64,000 bases of DNA from CAWJLS01 sp963843755. GTDB taxonomy: Bacteria; Acidobacteriota; Thermoanaerobaculia; Multivoradales; DATKCC01. Each line of letters opens with the position of its first letter. The first letter of the stretch is position 1. The stretch lies in NCBI GenBank assembly GCA_963843755.1, contig CAWJLS010000002.1, forward strand, positions 372,001-436,000. Reading direction: 5' to 3'. Under the pieces are notes generated by a model that was not told where the DNA came from, did not search any database, and was given only the letters and a program-made list of their open reading frames with translations. Positions 9,105-16,802 of this stretch are shown here, one piece after another. Both the position numbers and the translations under genes were made by a program.

Positions 9105-10007
9105 ATGCTGAGGCGACAACGCACCGGTTCCGTCGTCTGCCGCTCGTGCGGACAGCTCGTCGGCGTCAACGACGCGGCGTGCTACAACTGCGGTGCCCGC
9201 TACCCCGGGCTGTTCGGCTGGGCGCCGCTGCTCAGGCGCCTCGGCGGCGACGACCTGGGCTTTGTCAAGATCACCATCGGCGCCTGCGCCGTGCTCTACC
9301 TGATCTCGCTGCTCCTGACCGTGCGCTGGCAGCGGGACGCGCTCTTCGGCGGCGGTTTCCTCAACATCCTCGGCATCGGCCAGATCCCCCTCTTTCTGCT
9401 CGGCTCCGCCGGGATCAGGCCGGTCTGGACGGCCCACCGCTGGTGGACCATCCTGTCCGCCGGATGGCTCCACGGCAGCCTGCTCCACATCTTCTTCAAC
9501 ATGTACTGGGTGCGCATCCTCGCCCCGCCGGTCGCCAAGCTCTACGGCGCGGGGCGCATGGTGATCATCTACACCGTGGCCTCGATCGTCGGCTTCTTCA
9601 TGTCGTCGTGCGCTCTGGTGCTGCTGTCGTTCGTGCTGCCGGACATCGTGATCTCCGGTCTGGGCCACTTCCTGGGCGTGGCCCAGTTCACGGTCGGCGC
9701 GTCGGCGGCGCTCATGGGGCTGCTCGGTGCGCTGGTCCACTACGGACGCCGGGGCGGCTCGAACGAGGTCGCGCGCTGGGCCTGGGGCTACGTGATCCTC
9801 TTCTTCGTCTTCGGCCTGATCGTTCCGGGCGTCGACAACTGGGCCCACCTGGGCGGCTTCCTGGGCGGCTGGGCGATGGCCCGGGTGCTCGATCCGCTCA
9901 AGCCCGAGCGTCTGGACCACCTCGTCGGCGCCCTCGTCTGCCTGGTGGCGGCCTTCCTCTCCGTGGTCGCGTCGGTGATCACCGGCCTGCCGCTGGTCCT
10001 GCGCTGA
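9105..10007 (+). CDS. Rhomboid family intramembrane serine protease with N-terminal zinc ribbon
   Basis: 300 aa. The N-terminus carries a two-pair CxxC ribbon (CRSCG at about 12-15, CYNCG at about 26-29). It is followed by about six hydrophobic helices. The rhomboid hallmarks are present: HGSLLHIFFNMYW (the loop/TM2 region), GASAALMG with the nucleophile Ser at about 200, and NWAHLGGFLGG with the catalytic His at about 248. It should cut membrane proteins within the bilayer. The gene is divergent from the kinase and starts a + strand cluster with the JAMM peptidase (16 bases downstream) and the MoeB-like enzyme. In Mycobacterium tuberculosis a rhomboid gene (Rv1337) also lies close to the JAMM peptidase gene mec. 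Confidence 0.9.
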   Translation: MLRRQRTGSVVCRSCGQLVGVNDAACYNCGARYPGLFGWAPLLRRLGGDDLGFVKITIGACAVLYLISLLLTVRWQRDALFGGGFLNILGIGQIPLFLLGSAGIRPVWTAHRWWTILSAGWLHGSLLHIFFNMYWVRILAPPVAKLYGAGRMVIIYTVASIVGFFMSSCALVLLSFVLPDIVISGLGHFLGVAQFTVGASAALMGLLGALVHYGRRGGSNEVARWAWGYVILFFVFGLIVPGVDNWAHLGGFLGGWAMARVLDPLKPERLDHLVGALVCLVAAFLSVVASVITGLPLVLR

Positions 10008-10023
10008 GGCGGCCCGGAGGCTG

Positions 10024-10548
10024 ATGAGCACCACCGCCCAGACCACGTTGAGCATCTCCGTCCGCCACCTCCACGCCGTGGAGCACCACGCCGCCAGGAC
10101 CTACCCGGCCGAGTGCTGCGGGTTCCTGCTGGGGGACCCCGGAGCGTCCGGGCGAGTGCGGGTCCACCGGGCGCTTCCGGCGCGCAACGAGCGCCGGGGC
10201 GCGGTGGCCGGCTCGAGCTACCTGATCGCCCCGGAGACGGTGCTCGCGGCCCAGCGGGAGGCGCGCGGCCTCGGCTTCGAGGTGGTGGGCTACTACCACT
10301 CCCACCCCGACCGTCCCGCGGAGCCGAGTGCGACCGACCGTGAGGATGCCTGGCCGGGGATGAGCTACCTGATCGTGTCGGTGGAGAACGGCCACCCGGT
10401 CGCCGTCCGGAGCTGGCGGCTGCGGCCGGACGGGGAGGAGCTCATGGAAGAGGCGATCGAAGCGGTCGGACACTCAACAGCGCCGGTCGGATCGGGTGAC
10501 TCGACCAGATCGAACGGGTCGAGATCCGTTCGCGGAGTCGGGGTGTGA
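10024..10548 (+). CDS. M67 (JAMM/MPN+) metallopeptidase, Mec-like
   Basis: 174 aa. All zinc and catalytic positions of the JAMM motif are visible: Glu30 in AECCGFLLG, then His92-Ser-His94, seven residues, Ser102 and Asp105. Bacterial members of this size remove amino acids or peptides from the C-terminal Gly-Gly of ThiS/MoaD/CysO-type sulfur carriers, as Mec does with the CysO-cysteine adduct. The last ~35 residues (from about 140) are Ser/Gly/Arg-rich and probably disordered. Its TGA overlaps the GTG start of the next gene (GTGTGA at 10545), so it is translationally coupled to an E1-like activating enzyme. That supports a sulfur-carrier role. No carrier-protein gene is visible beside it. Confidence 0.9.
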   Translation: MSTTAQTTLSISVRHLHAVEHHAARTYPAECCGFLLGDPGASGRVRVHRALPARNERRGAVAGSSYLIAPETVLAAQREARGLGFEVVGYYHSHPDRPAEPSATDREDAWPGMSYLIVSVENGHPVAVRSWRLRPDGEELMEEAIEAVGHSTAPVGSGDSTRSNGSRSVRGVGV

Positions 10549-11840
10549 GCGACGACCGGCACCCTCGCGAGCGCGCCTTCCGCGATCTGCTCGACGGCCG
10601 GGAGCAGCCCGAGCTCTCGTCCGAGGAGATCCGGCGCTACGGGCGCCACCTGACCCTTCCGGAGGTCGGCGTCGAGGGGCAGAAGCGGCTCAAGGCGGCG
10701 CGGGTCCTGGTGGTCGGTGCCGGCGGTCTCGGCTCGCCCCTGGCGCTCTATCTGGCGGCCGCGGGCGTCGGCACCCTCGGGCTGGTCGACTTCGACACGG
10801 TCGACATCTCGAACCTCCAGCGGCAGATCCTCTACGGCGCCTCGGACGTCGGGCGGCCGAAGCTCGACGTGGCGGTCGAACGGCTCCGGGAGATCAACCC
10901 CCACGTCGAGGTGGTGCCGCACCGGGTGCGCCTCGACGCCGGCAACGCCCTCGACATCATCGGCGGCTACGACCTGGTGGTCGACGGCTCGGACAACTTC
11001 CCGACCCGCTACCTGGTCAACGACGCCTGTGTGCTGGCGGGCAAGCCGAACGTCTACGGCTCGATCTTCCGGTTCGAGGGGCAGGTGGCGGTCTTCTGGG
11101 GCGCCGAAGGACCCTGCTACCGGTGCCTGTTCGCCGAGCCGCCGCCGCCCGGCCTGGTGCCGTCGTGCGCGGAGGGCGGGGTGCTCGGGATCCTGCCCGG
11201 CGTCATCGGGGCCCTCCAGGCCAACGAGGCGGTCAAGCTGCTGCTCGCCCCGGTCGCCGGCGGCGTCGAGCCGGCGATCGGACGGCTGGTGACCTTCGAC
11301 GCCCTCCGTTTGCGGTTCCGGGAGCTACGGTTGGCGAAGAATCCCGACTGCCCGGTCTGCTCGGCGCACCCGACGGTCACCGAGCTGATCGACTACGAAG
11401 CGTTCTGCGGCGTCGGGAGCGAGGAGGGCGAACCGGAGAGCGGTGAAACGGGTGGAATCGGTGAGAGCGGGGCCCCGGCCGGTCCGGCAGGGGAGGCCGA
11501 AGACCCCGTAGAGCTGCCGTTCCAGATCGGTCCGCCGGAGCTCGCCCGCTGGCGCGACGAGGGGCGCGACCTCGTCCTCCTCGACGTCCGGACGCCGATG
11601 GAGGTCGCCATCTGCCGGATCGACGGCTCCCGCTTCATCCCGCTCCACGAGCTCCCCGACCGCTTCGGCGAGCTGGCCGAGCTCGAGGCGGGGCGGACCG
11701 TGGTCGCCGTCTGTCATCACGGCGCACGTTCCGCCGCCGCCGTCCAGCTCCTCCGGGGTCACGGCTTCCGGGCCGTCAACCTGGCCGGCGGGATCGACGC
11801 GTGGAGCGCGCTGGTCGATCCGTCCGTACCCCGCTACTGA
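10545..11840 (+). CDS. moeB: MoeB/ThiF-type sulfur-carrier adenylyltransferase fused to rhodanese
   Basis: 431 aa starting at a GTG that overlaps the JAMM peptidase stop. The E1-like domain (about 20-285) has the nucleotide loop VVGAGGLGSP, the SNLQRQ motif and zinc cysteines C191/C194 and C269/C272, with a conserved Cys at 208. An acidic/Gly-rich linker (about 288-325) leads to a rhodanese domain (about 335-428) with the active-site Cys390 in AVCHHGARS. Such enzymes adenylate the C-terminal glycine of MoaD/ThiS-like proteins and pass sulfur to it through the rhodanese persulfide. Whether it serves molybdopterin, thiamine, cysteine or tRNA thiolation cannot be told from the sequence. Confidence 0.9.
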   Translation: MSDDRHPRERAFRDLLDGREQPELSSEEIRRYGRHLTLPEVGVEGQKRLKAARVLVVGAGGLGSPLALYLAAAGVGTLGLVDFDTVDISNLQRQILYGASDVGRPKLDVAVERLREINPHVEVVPHRVRLDAGNALDIIGGYDLVVDGSDNFPTRYLVNDACVLAGKPNVYGSIFRFEGQVAVFWGAEGPCYRCLFAEPPPPGLVPSCAEGGVLGILPGVIGALQANEAVKLLLAPVAGGVEPAIGRLVTFDALRLRFRELRLAKNPDCPVCSAHPTVTELIDYEAFCGVGSEEGEPESGETGGIGESGAPAGPAGEAEDPVELPFQIGPPELARWRDEGRDLVLLDVRTPMEVAICRIDGSRFIPLHELPDRFGELAELEAGRTVVAVCHHGARSAAAVQLLRGHGFRAVNLAGGIDAWSALVDPSVPRY

Positions 11841-11957
11841 CGGCAGGGCGACCGCTGGCGGCCGGGTGAGGGCGTCCTCTTCCCCGCCCAGGCCGGCCTT
11901 CGTCGGCCGTTCTGGCTGATTGGGTGAAGGGACGTCAGGGGATGGGGGGAGATCCGG

Positions 11958-12224
11958 TCAGCCTTCTTCGAGCAGCCCTTCGAGCTTCGAGGTGAGGCTC
12001 TCGACCCGGCGACGGATCTCCTGACGCTCTTCCTGCCAGGCCGCCGTCGCGTCCTCGCCCGCGCCGTCGCTCGCCTCGCCGTCCCCGGAGCGGGCCAGGG
12101 CGAGCTCCTCTTCGAGCGACTCGATGCGCTCCGCGAGCTCCTGGTTCCGGCTGCGCAGCGTGCCGATCGTCTCCGTCGCCTCGTGGACCGTCTGTTCCAG
12201 GTGTGCCAGCCAGTCGTCGCTCAC
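11958..12224 (-). CDS. ZapB-like small coiled-coil protein
   Basis: 88 aa from a GTG whose last two bases overlap the pheT stop (GTGA at 12224-12221). The protein is nearly all coiled coil: heptads over about residues 5-45 (RNQELAERIESLEEEL), an acidic Gly/Asp-rich break, and a second helix (RQEIRRRVESLTSKLEGLL). Size and pattern fit the ZapB/DUF904-type division-associated coiled coils often found near zapA. The name is by context and composition, since coiled coils carry little family signal. It is the last gene of the thrS-pheT cluster. The 117 bases after it, up to the convergent moeB, hold no gene and only a weak 5-bp GC hairpin. Confidence 0.6.
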   Translation of the reverse strand: MSDDWLAHLEQTVHEATETIGTLRSRNQELAERIESLEEELALARSGDGEASDGAGEDATAAWQEERQEIRRRVESLTSKLEGLLEEG

Positions 12225-14386
12225 GAGGCTCCCTCCTCCGGTCCGTGGCCCGCGGAGGCCTGGCCGAGGCCGAACCGCTCTTCGAGCACGGCGGCCAGGG
12301 AGGTCTGGGCCGCGTTGACCTCGTCCTGGGTGAGCTGGCGCTCTCCCCCGTGGTAGTGGAAGGCGATGGTGGTGTTGACCGCGCCTTGGGGCACGCCCTT
12401 GCCGGTGTAGCGGTCCTTGAGGCGGAAGCGGACCAGGTCCGGGGTCTTGCGCTCGTCGATGACCTGCTCGATCTCGGACCAGGGGGTCGCCAGGGCGTGG
12501 GTGAACGTCAGGTCGACGTCGATCCCCGGCAGGCGGGGCGGCGCGTCGACCTCACGGGCCGCGGCCCGCTCCTCGGCGCTGCTGGAGAGGGCGTCGAGCT
12601 CGAGCTCGGCGACGAACAGCGGGAAGCCGACCTCTTCACCGGCCACGTGACCGAGGACGCCGGCCCGACGGCCATCGAAGTAGAGCTCCGCCGAGGCGCC
12701 CGGCAGCAGCCCGGGAAGACCGTCGGCCGGACGGGCCTCGAGCCGCTTGCCGGCGACGAAGGCCAGCTCCTCGAGCACGCCCTTGAGGTCGAACAGGTCG
12801 ATCTCGATCCGGTGCTCCCACGGCGTGCCGAGGGTTCCGCCGGCCACCAGCGCCAGGCTCTCGCGCTCGACCACGGTGCCGTCCCCCGAGCCGTTCTCGG
12901 TGGGCGATCCGGCCGGATCGAGGGCGCGGCCGAAAGTATGCCCGAGCTCGAACAGGCGGACCGAGCCGACCCCCCGGCGGGCGTTGTAGTGGGCGTTGGC
13001 CACCAGGCCGGGGAGGAGCGAGCGACGCATCACCGAGTAGAGCTCGGACAGCGGGTTGGCCAGGGCGACCGGCCCCTCATCGGCGGCGCCCTCGCCCAGC
13101 GGCGGCAGGCTCGCGGCCTCCTCGGGCGAGTGGAACGCCCAGTTGATCGCCTCGGCGAAGCCGCAGCCGGAGAGCTCCCGGCGCAGGCGGCGGCGCAGCT
13201 CCTGGCGCGGGGTCGGCGGTGCGTCCGGCCTGCCCAGGTCGGGCAGGGTCGACGGAATCGCGTCGAACCCGTGAATCCGCAGAGCTTCTTCGTAGAGGTC
13301 GGCCGGCTCTTCCAGGTCGAACAGGCGCCACGAGGGGACGGTGACGGCGAGGGTCCGCGGGCCGGTGGTCTCGACCGAACAGCCGAGGCCGGTCAGCCAC
13401 TCCTCCGCCTTGCCCTCCGGGATCTCGATGCCGCCGAACTCGTCCAGGCGGTCGAGGTCGAGGGCGATGGTGCGCGCCCGGCACCGCTCCTCGTGCTCGG
13501 GAGCGACCGCGTCGACCACGCCGGCGAGGACCGTGCCGCCGCCGAGCTCGGCGATCAGCGCGGCCGCCCGCGTGGTCGCGCGGGCCTGGAGCTCCGGGTC
13601 GACGCCCCGTTCGAAGCGGTGGGAGGCGTCCGTGTGCATGCCCAGGCGCTTGGCGGTCCGGCGCACCGACTGGGGGTCGAACCAGGCGCTCTCGAGCAGG
13701 ATGTCGTGGGTGGAGGAGACGACCTCGCTGTCCTCGCCGCCCATGACGCCGGCCAGGGCCACCGCCCGCGCGCCGTCGGCGATCACCAGCATGTCGGAGG
13801 CGAGCTCGCGCTCGGCTCCGTCCAGGGTGGTGAGGATCTCGCCCTCATGGGCCCTGCGCACGACGATCGACGGGGTCGCGGCGTCCGGGACCGGGCTGAT
13901 CTTGTCCAGGTCGAACGCGTGGAGCGGCTGGCCCATCTCCCACATCACGTAGTTGGTGACGTCGACCACGTTGTTGATCGGGCGCAGACCGATGGCGCGC
14001 AGGCGCCGGGCCATCCAGTCCGGCGACGGGCCGATGCTGACGCCGCGGACGACCCGGGCGGCATAGCGGGAGCACAGGGTCGGCGCGTCGAGCTCCACCC
14101 GCACGGCGTCGGCCGTCAGCTCGTCGGACTCGTCCGGCTCGCCTGCCGAGTCGCCGGGCTCGCGGAGCGGCGCGCCGGTGAGGACCGCCACCTCGCGGGC
14201 CAGCCCCAGGTGGTTCATGGCGTCGACCCGGTTGGTCGTGACGTCGATGTCGAAGACCGTGTCGCCGTCGTCGCTCTGATCGATCAGCTCGACGGCGAAC
14301 CCGGCCGCGGTCAGTCGCCGGGCGAGATCCTCCCGGTCGTCGGGAAGGTCGACGTAGGCGGAGAGCCAGTCGCAGGAGAAGAGCAT
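12221..14386 (-). CDS. pheT: Phenylalanine-tRNA ligase beta subunit, short form
   Basis: 721 aa. It pairs with PheS to charge tRNA-Phe. It starts with MLFSCDWLSAYVDLP, the usual PheT opening, but runs straight into DTVFDIDVTTNRVDAMNHLGLAREVAVL at about residue 42. In standard bacterial PheT an OB-fold tRNA-binding domain of about 100 residues (EMAP-II-like) lies between these two parts; it is missing here. The B3/B4 editing region (RPINNVVDVTNYVMWEMGQPLHAFD), B5 and core domains, and the C-terminal anticodon-binding fold (LPGIDVDLTFTHAL...RLKDRYTGKGVP) are present. The start is two bases after the pheS stop, and its own stop overlaps the ZapB-like gene. No frameshift explains the gap. Confidence 0.93.
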   Translation of the reverse strand: MLFSCDWLSAYVDLPDDREDLARRLTAAGFAVELIDQSDDGDTVFDIDVTTNRVDAMNHLGLAREVAVLTGAPLREPGDSAGEPDESDELTADAVRVELDAPTLCSRYAARVVRGVSIGPSPDWMARRLRAIGLRPINNVVDVTNYVMWEMGQPLHAFDLDKISPVPDAATPSIVVRRAHEGEILTTLDGAERELASDMLVIADGARAVALAGVMGGEDSEVVSSTHDILLESAWFDPQSVRRTAKRLGMHTDASHRFERGVDPELQARATTRAAALIAELGGGTVLAGVVDAVAPEHEERCRARTIALDLDRLDEFGGIEIPEGKAEEWLTGLGCSVETTGPRTLAVTVPSWRLFDLEEPADLYEEALRIHGFDAIPSTLPDLGRPDAPPTPRQELRRRLRRELSGCGFAEAINWAFHSPEEAASLPPLGEGAADEGPVALANPLSELYSVMRRSLLPGLVANAHYNARRGVGSVRLFELGHTFGRALDPAGSPTENGSGDGTVVERESLALVAGGTLGTPWEHRIEIDLFDLKGVLEELAFVAGKRLEARPADGLPGLLPGASAELYFDGRRAGVLGHVAGEEVGFPLFVAELELDALSSSAEERAAAREVDAPPRLPGIDVDLTFTHALATPWSEIEQVIDERKTPDLVRFRLKDRYTGKGVPQGAVNTTIAFHYHGGERQLTQDEVNAAQTSLAAVLEERFGLGQASAGHGPEEGAS

Positions 14387-14388
14387 GG

Positions 14389-15417
14389 CTATCTCACCTG
14401 CCGGAGCATGCGCTCGTCGTTGTCGAAGAGCTGGCGGATGTTGGGGATGCCGTAGCGGATCATCGCCACCCGGTCGACGCCGAGGCCGAAGGCGTAGCCG
14501 CTGTAGATCTCCGGGTCGATACCGCATTCGCGCAGCACCCGGGGATCGACCATGCCGGAGCCGAGGATCTCCATCCAGCCGGTGCCGGAGCAGGTGGCGC
14601 AGCCGTTGCCCTGGCAGAACGGGCAGGTGATGTCGACCTCGGCCGACGGCTCGGTGAACGGGAAGAAGCTCGGCCGGAGGCGGACGCCCGTGTCGGCCGA
14701 GAACAGCCGTTGGATGAACGCCTCGAGCGTCCCCTTGAGGTCGCCCAGGGTCAGGCCCTCGGCCACCGCCAGGCACTCCACCTGGTGGAACATGGGGGAG
14801 TGGCGCAGGTCGTTGTCGTTGCGGTAGACGCGGCCCGGGCAGATCACCCGGATCGGCGGCTTGCGGCTCAGCATGGTCCGGATCTGGACCGGCGAGGTGT
14901 GGGTCCGGAGCAGGCCGCCGCCCTCGACGAAGAAGGTGTCCTGGGTGTCGCGGGCCGGGTGGCCCTCGGGCATGTTGAGAGCGGTGAAGTTGTGGTAGTC
15001 GTCCTCCACCTCGGGACCCTCGGCCACGCTGTAGCCGAGGGCGGCGAAGATCTCGGTGATCTCCTGGACGACCAGGGTCACCGGGTGGAGGGTGCCCAGG
15101 TGCGGGCGGCGCCCGGGCAGCGTGACGTCGACCCGGGCCGCCTCGGCGCCGGCCGCGGCCTCCCGGTCGGCGATCTCCAGCTCGAGGCTCTCGAGGCGTT
15201 GCTCGACCGCCTGGCGCAGTCGGTTGACCGCCTGGCCGAACTCCTTGCGCTCCTCGGGAGGCACCTCGCCGATGCGGGCGAGGAGGGTGCGGACGGTGCC
15301 CTGCTTGCGGCCGGTCCAGCGAAGCCGCAGGGCGTCGAAGCCGGCGCGGTCTCGGACCTCGCCGGCCTCGGACGTGAACCGGTCGATCAGCTCGTCCGGA
15401 CTGGGCTTCCCGGTCAC
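14389..15417 (-). CDS. pheS: Phenylalanine-tRNA ligase alpha subunit
   Basis: 342 aa, the normal length for PheS. It starts at GTG (15417), 7 bases after the rplT stop. The N-terminal coiled coil is followed by the class II catalytic core: LRTHTSPVQIRTM (motif 2 region), FHQVECLAVAEG, the CPFCQGNGCATCSGTGW Cys-rich insert seen in many PheS, and motif 3 GYAFGLGVDRVAMIRYGI. It forms the alpha2beta2 enzyme with PheT, which follows two bases downstream. No T-box or Phe-rich leader peptide was seen ahead of it, so expression probably follows the ribosomal-protein genes upstream. Confidence 0.96.
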   Translation of the reverse strand: MTGKPSPDELIDRFTSEAGEVRDRAGFDALRLRWTGRKQGTVRTLLARIGEVPPEERKEFGQAVNRLRQAVEQRLESLELEIADREAAAGAEAARVDVTLPGRRPHLGTLHPVTLVVQEITEIFAALGYSVAEGPEVEDDYHNFTALNMPEGHPARDTQDTFFVEGGGLLRTHTSPVQIRTMLSRKPPIRVICPGRVYRNDNDLRHSPMFHQVECLAVAEGLTLGDLKGTLEAFIQRLFSADTGVRLRPSFFPFTEPSAEVDITCPFCQGNGCATCSGTGWMEILGSGMVDPRVLRECGIDPEIYSGYAFGLGVDRVAMIRYGIPNIRQLFDNDERMLRQVR

Positions 15418-15424
15418 TCCGGCC

Positions 15425-16150
15425 TCACTCCGACAGGGCGCGAACCCAGTCGGCCTTGACCACGTTGCCGTTGGCGCCGGAGCCCTCGACGTCGCTCTCG
15501 GCGAGGCCGCGCTTGTCGGCCAGCGCCTTGAGGTCGGCCACCGTCATCTTCTCGAGCTCGGCCTTGGCCGGCCCGGCCGCGGCCTTCTCGGCCTTCTCGG
15601 CCTTCTCGGCTTTCTCAGCCTTGGCTGGAGCCTTGGCCGGCTTCGCCTCGTCCTTCTTCGGGGCCTTCTTCGCCGTCTCGGCCTTGGGCGCGGCGCTCTC
15701 TTCTTCCTCGGCGGGAGCCTTCTTGGCCGGCGTCTTCGGAGCGGACACCGTCACCTTCGACGGGGCGGGCTCCGGGCGCGGCGCCGGCGCCTCCATCTCC
15801 AGACCCTCCTTGGCGATCTCGACGATCGCCGCGAAGCCTTCGGCGTCGTGGACCGCGATGTCGGCCAGAACCTTGCGGTTCAGGTCGAGCCCGGCCCGGT
15901 TGAGGCCGTTGATCAGCCGGTTGTAGGAGAGGCCGTTCTGGCGGGAGGCGGCGTTGATGCGGACGATCCAGAGCTTGCGCAGTTGGCGCTTCTTCTGGCG
16001 GCGGTCCCGGTAGGCGAACTTGAGCGCCCGATCGACCGCCTGCTTGGCGATCCGGTAGGCGTTCTTCTTCTTGCCGTAGTAGCCCTTGGCGAGCTTGAGT
16101 ACTCTCTTGCGCTTCTCTTTGCGGTGGGGACCGCGCTTGACACGTGCCAT
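15425..16150 (-). CDS. rplT: Ribosomal protein L20 with a long C-terminal extension
   Basis: 241 aa, about twice the normal ~118. Residues 1-117 are a canonical L20 (MARVKRGPHRKEKRKRVL; LWIVRINAASRQNGLSYNRLINGL), a 23S rRNA-binding assembly protein. Residues about 118-197 form a low-complexity Lys/Ala/Glu/Pro linker with an EKA tandem repeat (a 9-base unit at 15581-15616). Residues about 199-241 form a compact domain (LEKMTVADLKALADKRGL ... VKADWVRAL) that resembles the SAP/Rho-N/E3-binding helix-extended-loop-helix class. Such domains often bind nucleic acid or protein; the role here is unknown. The frame is open throughout, so this is a genuine fusion in this sequence. It lies between rpmI and pheS. 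Confidence 0.93.
   Translation of the reverse strand: MARVKRGPHRKEKRKRVLKLAKGYYGKKKNAYRIAKQAVDRALKFAYRDRRQKKRQLRKLWIVRINAASRQNGLSYNRLINGLNRAGLDLNRKVLADIAVHDAEGFAAIVEIAKEGLEMEAPAPRPEPAPSKVTVSAPKTPAKKAPAEEEESAAPKAETAKKAPKKDEAKPAKAPAKAEKAEKAEKAEKAAAGPAKAELEKMTVADLKALADKRGLAESDVEGSGANGNVVKADWVRALSE
15581..15616 (-). repeat. 9-bp tandem repeat coding for (EKA) in the L20 linker
   Basis: Four near-identical GGCCTTCTC units (read on + strand) encode the repeated Glu-Lys-Ala triplets of the L20 extension. Such in-frame repeats can change length between strains without breaking the protein. Confidence 0.7.
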
Positions 16151-16482
16151 GTCAGAACCTCGTTTCTGCTCCCGGGGGGGGAGCGGTCGGCGCCGGGCTC
16201 AAGGCGTCGTCGGAAGAGCCCGGCAAAGCCGCGGAGGACAGGTCCGTTCCCCCTGGCGGCTAGGTGATCAGTCTGAGAAAGCCAGAGAGCGATTGCCTCC
16301 GATGGTTCAACTCGGTGGCTCAGCCTCTCTGGTCAACCGTGTTCAATTGGCGCGTCTGGAGCCGTAGCGTGCGTCAGATCGTGCCACCCGCAGTGCCGAC
16401 CGAGTGAGGCGTACGTCCGTACGCCGCAGCGAGGGAGAAGCGAGGACGGTACGAGATGGCGTGCGATCCGGCTCCAGTCGCG
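16151..16482. other. 332-base spacer between rpmI and rplT with two large hairpins
   Basis: No gene is seen here, although rpmI and rplT are normally only tens of bases apart. The spacer holds two inverted repeats described separately: a ~146-base imperfect hairpin at 16344-16489 and a smaller one at 16282-16332. The stretch just before rplT (16151-16260) contains a run of seven or more G and no obvious motif. Possible roles are an RNA controlling rplT, a separate small RNA, or an inserted repeat element. Confidence 0.6.
16282..16332. promoter_or_regulatory. Hairpin in the rpmI-rplT spacer
   Basis: CCAGAGAG (16282-16289) pairs with CTCTCTGG (16325-16332). Inside, GCC-T-CCGA pairs with TCGG-T-GGC around a short loop. 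It could form in RNA of either strand. It lies about 130 bases upstream of rplT and may be part of an L20 control region, but it lacks a T-tract, so it is not a simple terminator. Confidence 0.4.
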
Positions 16483-16489
16483 TCAATTG
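16344..16489 (+). repeat. Long imperfect inverted repeat, possible structured RNA or dispersed repeat element
   Basis: The outer arms, 16344-16364 and 16469-16489, match at 19 of 21 positions as inverted copies. Pairing continues inward through CGTGCGTCA..TCGTGCC and ends in the perfect 8-bp hairpin GGCGTACG-TC-CGTACGCC (16408-16425 region). At least five of the non-Watson-Crick pairs are G-U if the + strand is transcribed, but A-C mismatches if the - strand is. This favours an RNA made from the + strand, against the ribosomal genes. The right arm overlaps the last codons of rpmI. No second copy was noticed in this window. Confidence 0.5.
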
Positions 16490-16677
16490 TGGAGCATGTC
16501 CTTGATCAGCTTTCCAAACGTCGGATGCGCCAGGGCGCTCTTGCGGAGCTTGCGCTTCCGCTTCGTGCTCTTCTTGGTCAGGATGTGGCTGCGCATGGAG
16601 TGGCCACGCTTGACCTTGCCCTTGGCCGTGACCTTGAAGCGCTTCGCGGCGCCCCGGTGGGTCTTCTGTTTCGGCAT
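16483..16677 (-). CDS. rpmI: Ribosomal protein L35
   Basis: 64 aa, the full normal length. The sequence MPKQKTHRGAAKRFKVTAKGKVKRG ending with the basic KKSTKRKRKLRKSALAH and FGKLIKDMLHN is typical of bacterial L35 of the 50S subunit. The start is an ATG at 16677. It lies 125 bases after thrS and, unusually, 332 bases before rplT. The gene for initiation factor IF3 (infC), which normally precedes rpmI in this cluster, is not present. The final codons lie inside the right arm of the long inverted repeat. Confidence 0.95.
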   Translation of the reverse strand: MPKQKTHRGAAKRFKVTAKGKVKRGHSMRSHILTKKSTKRKRKLRKSALAHPTFGKLIKDMLHN

Positions 16678-16802
16678 TGTCGATCTTCCTCTTCGATGGT
16701 CTGAGCGTCGCTGTGCGTACTCGTCACAGGCGCGCTTCGCGCGAGCTGCCGATGATAACGGAGCGCGTCTGGTCTCGCAAGGGGGATGGCCCCCGCGCGG
16801 GG

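Noticed and set aside
12203..14455. Long + strand open frame opposite pheT
   Set aside because: Antisense shadow of a clear PheT. The composition is Arg/Gly/Val repeats with no recognisable fold.
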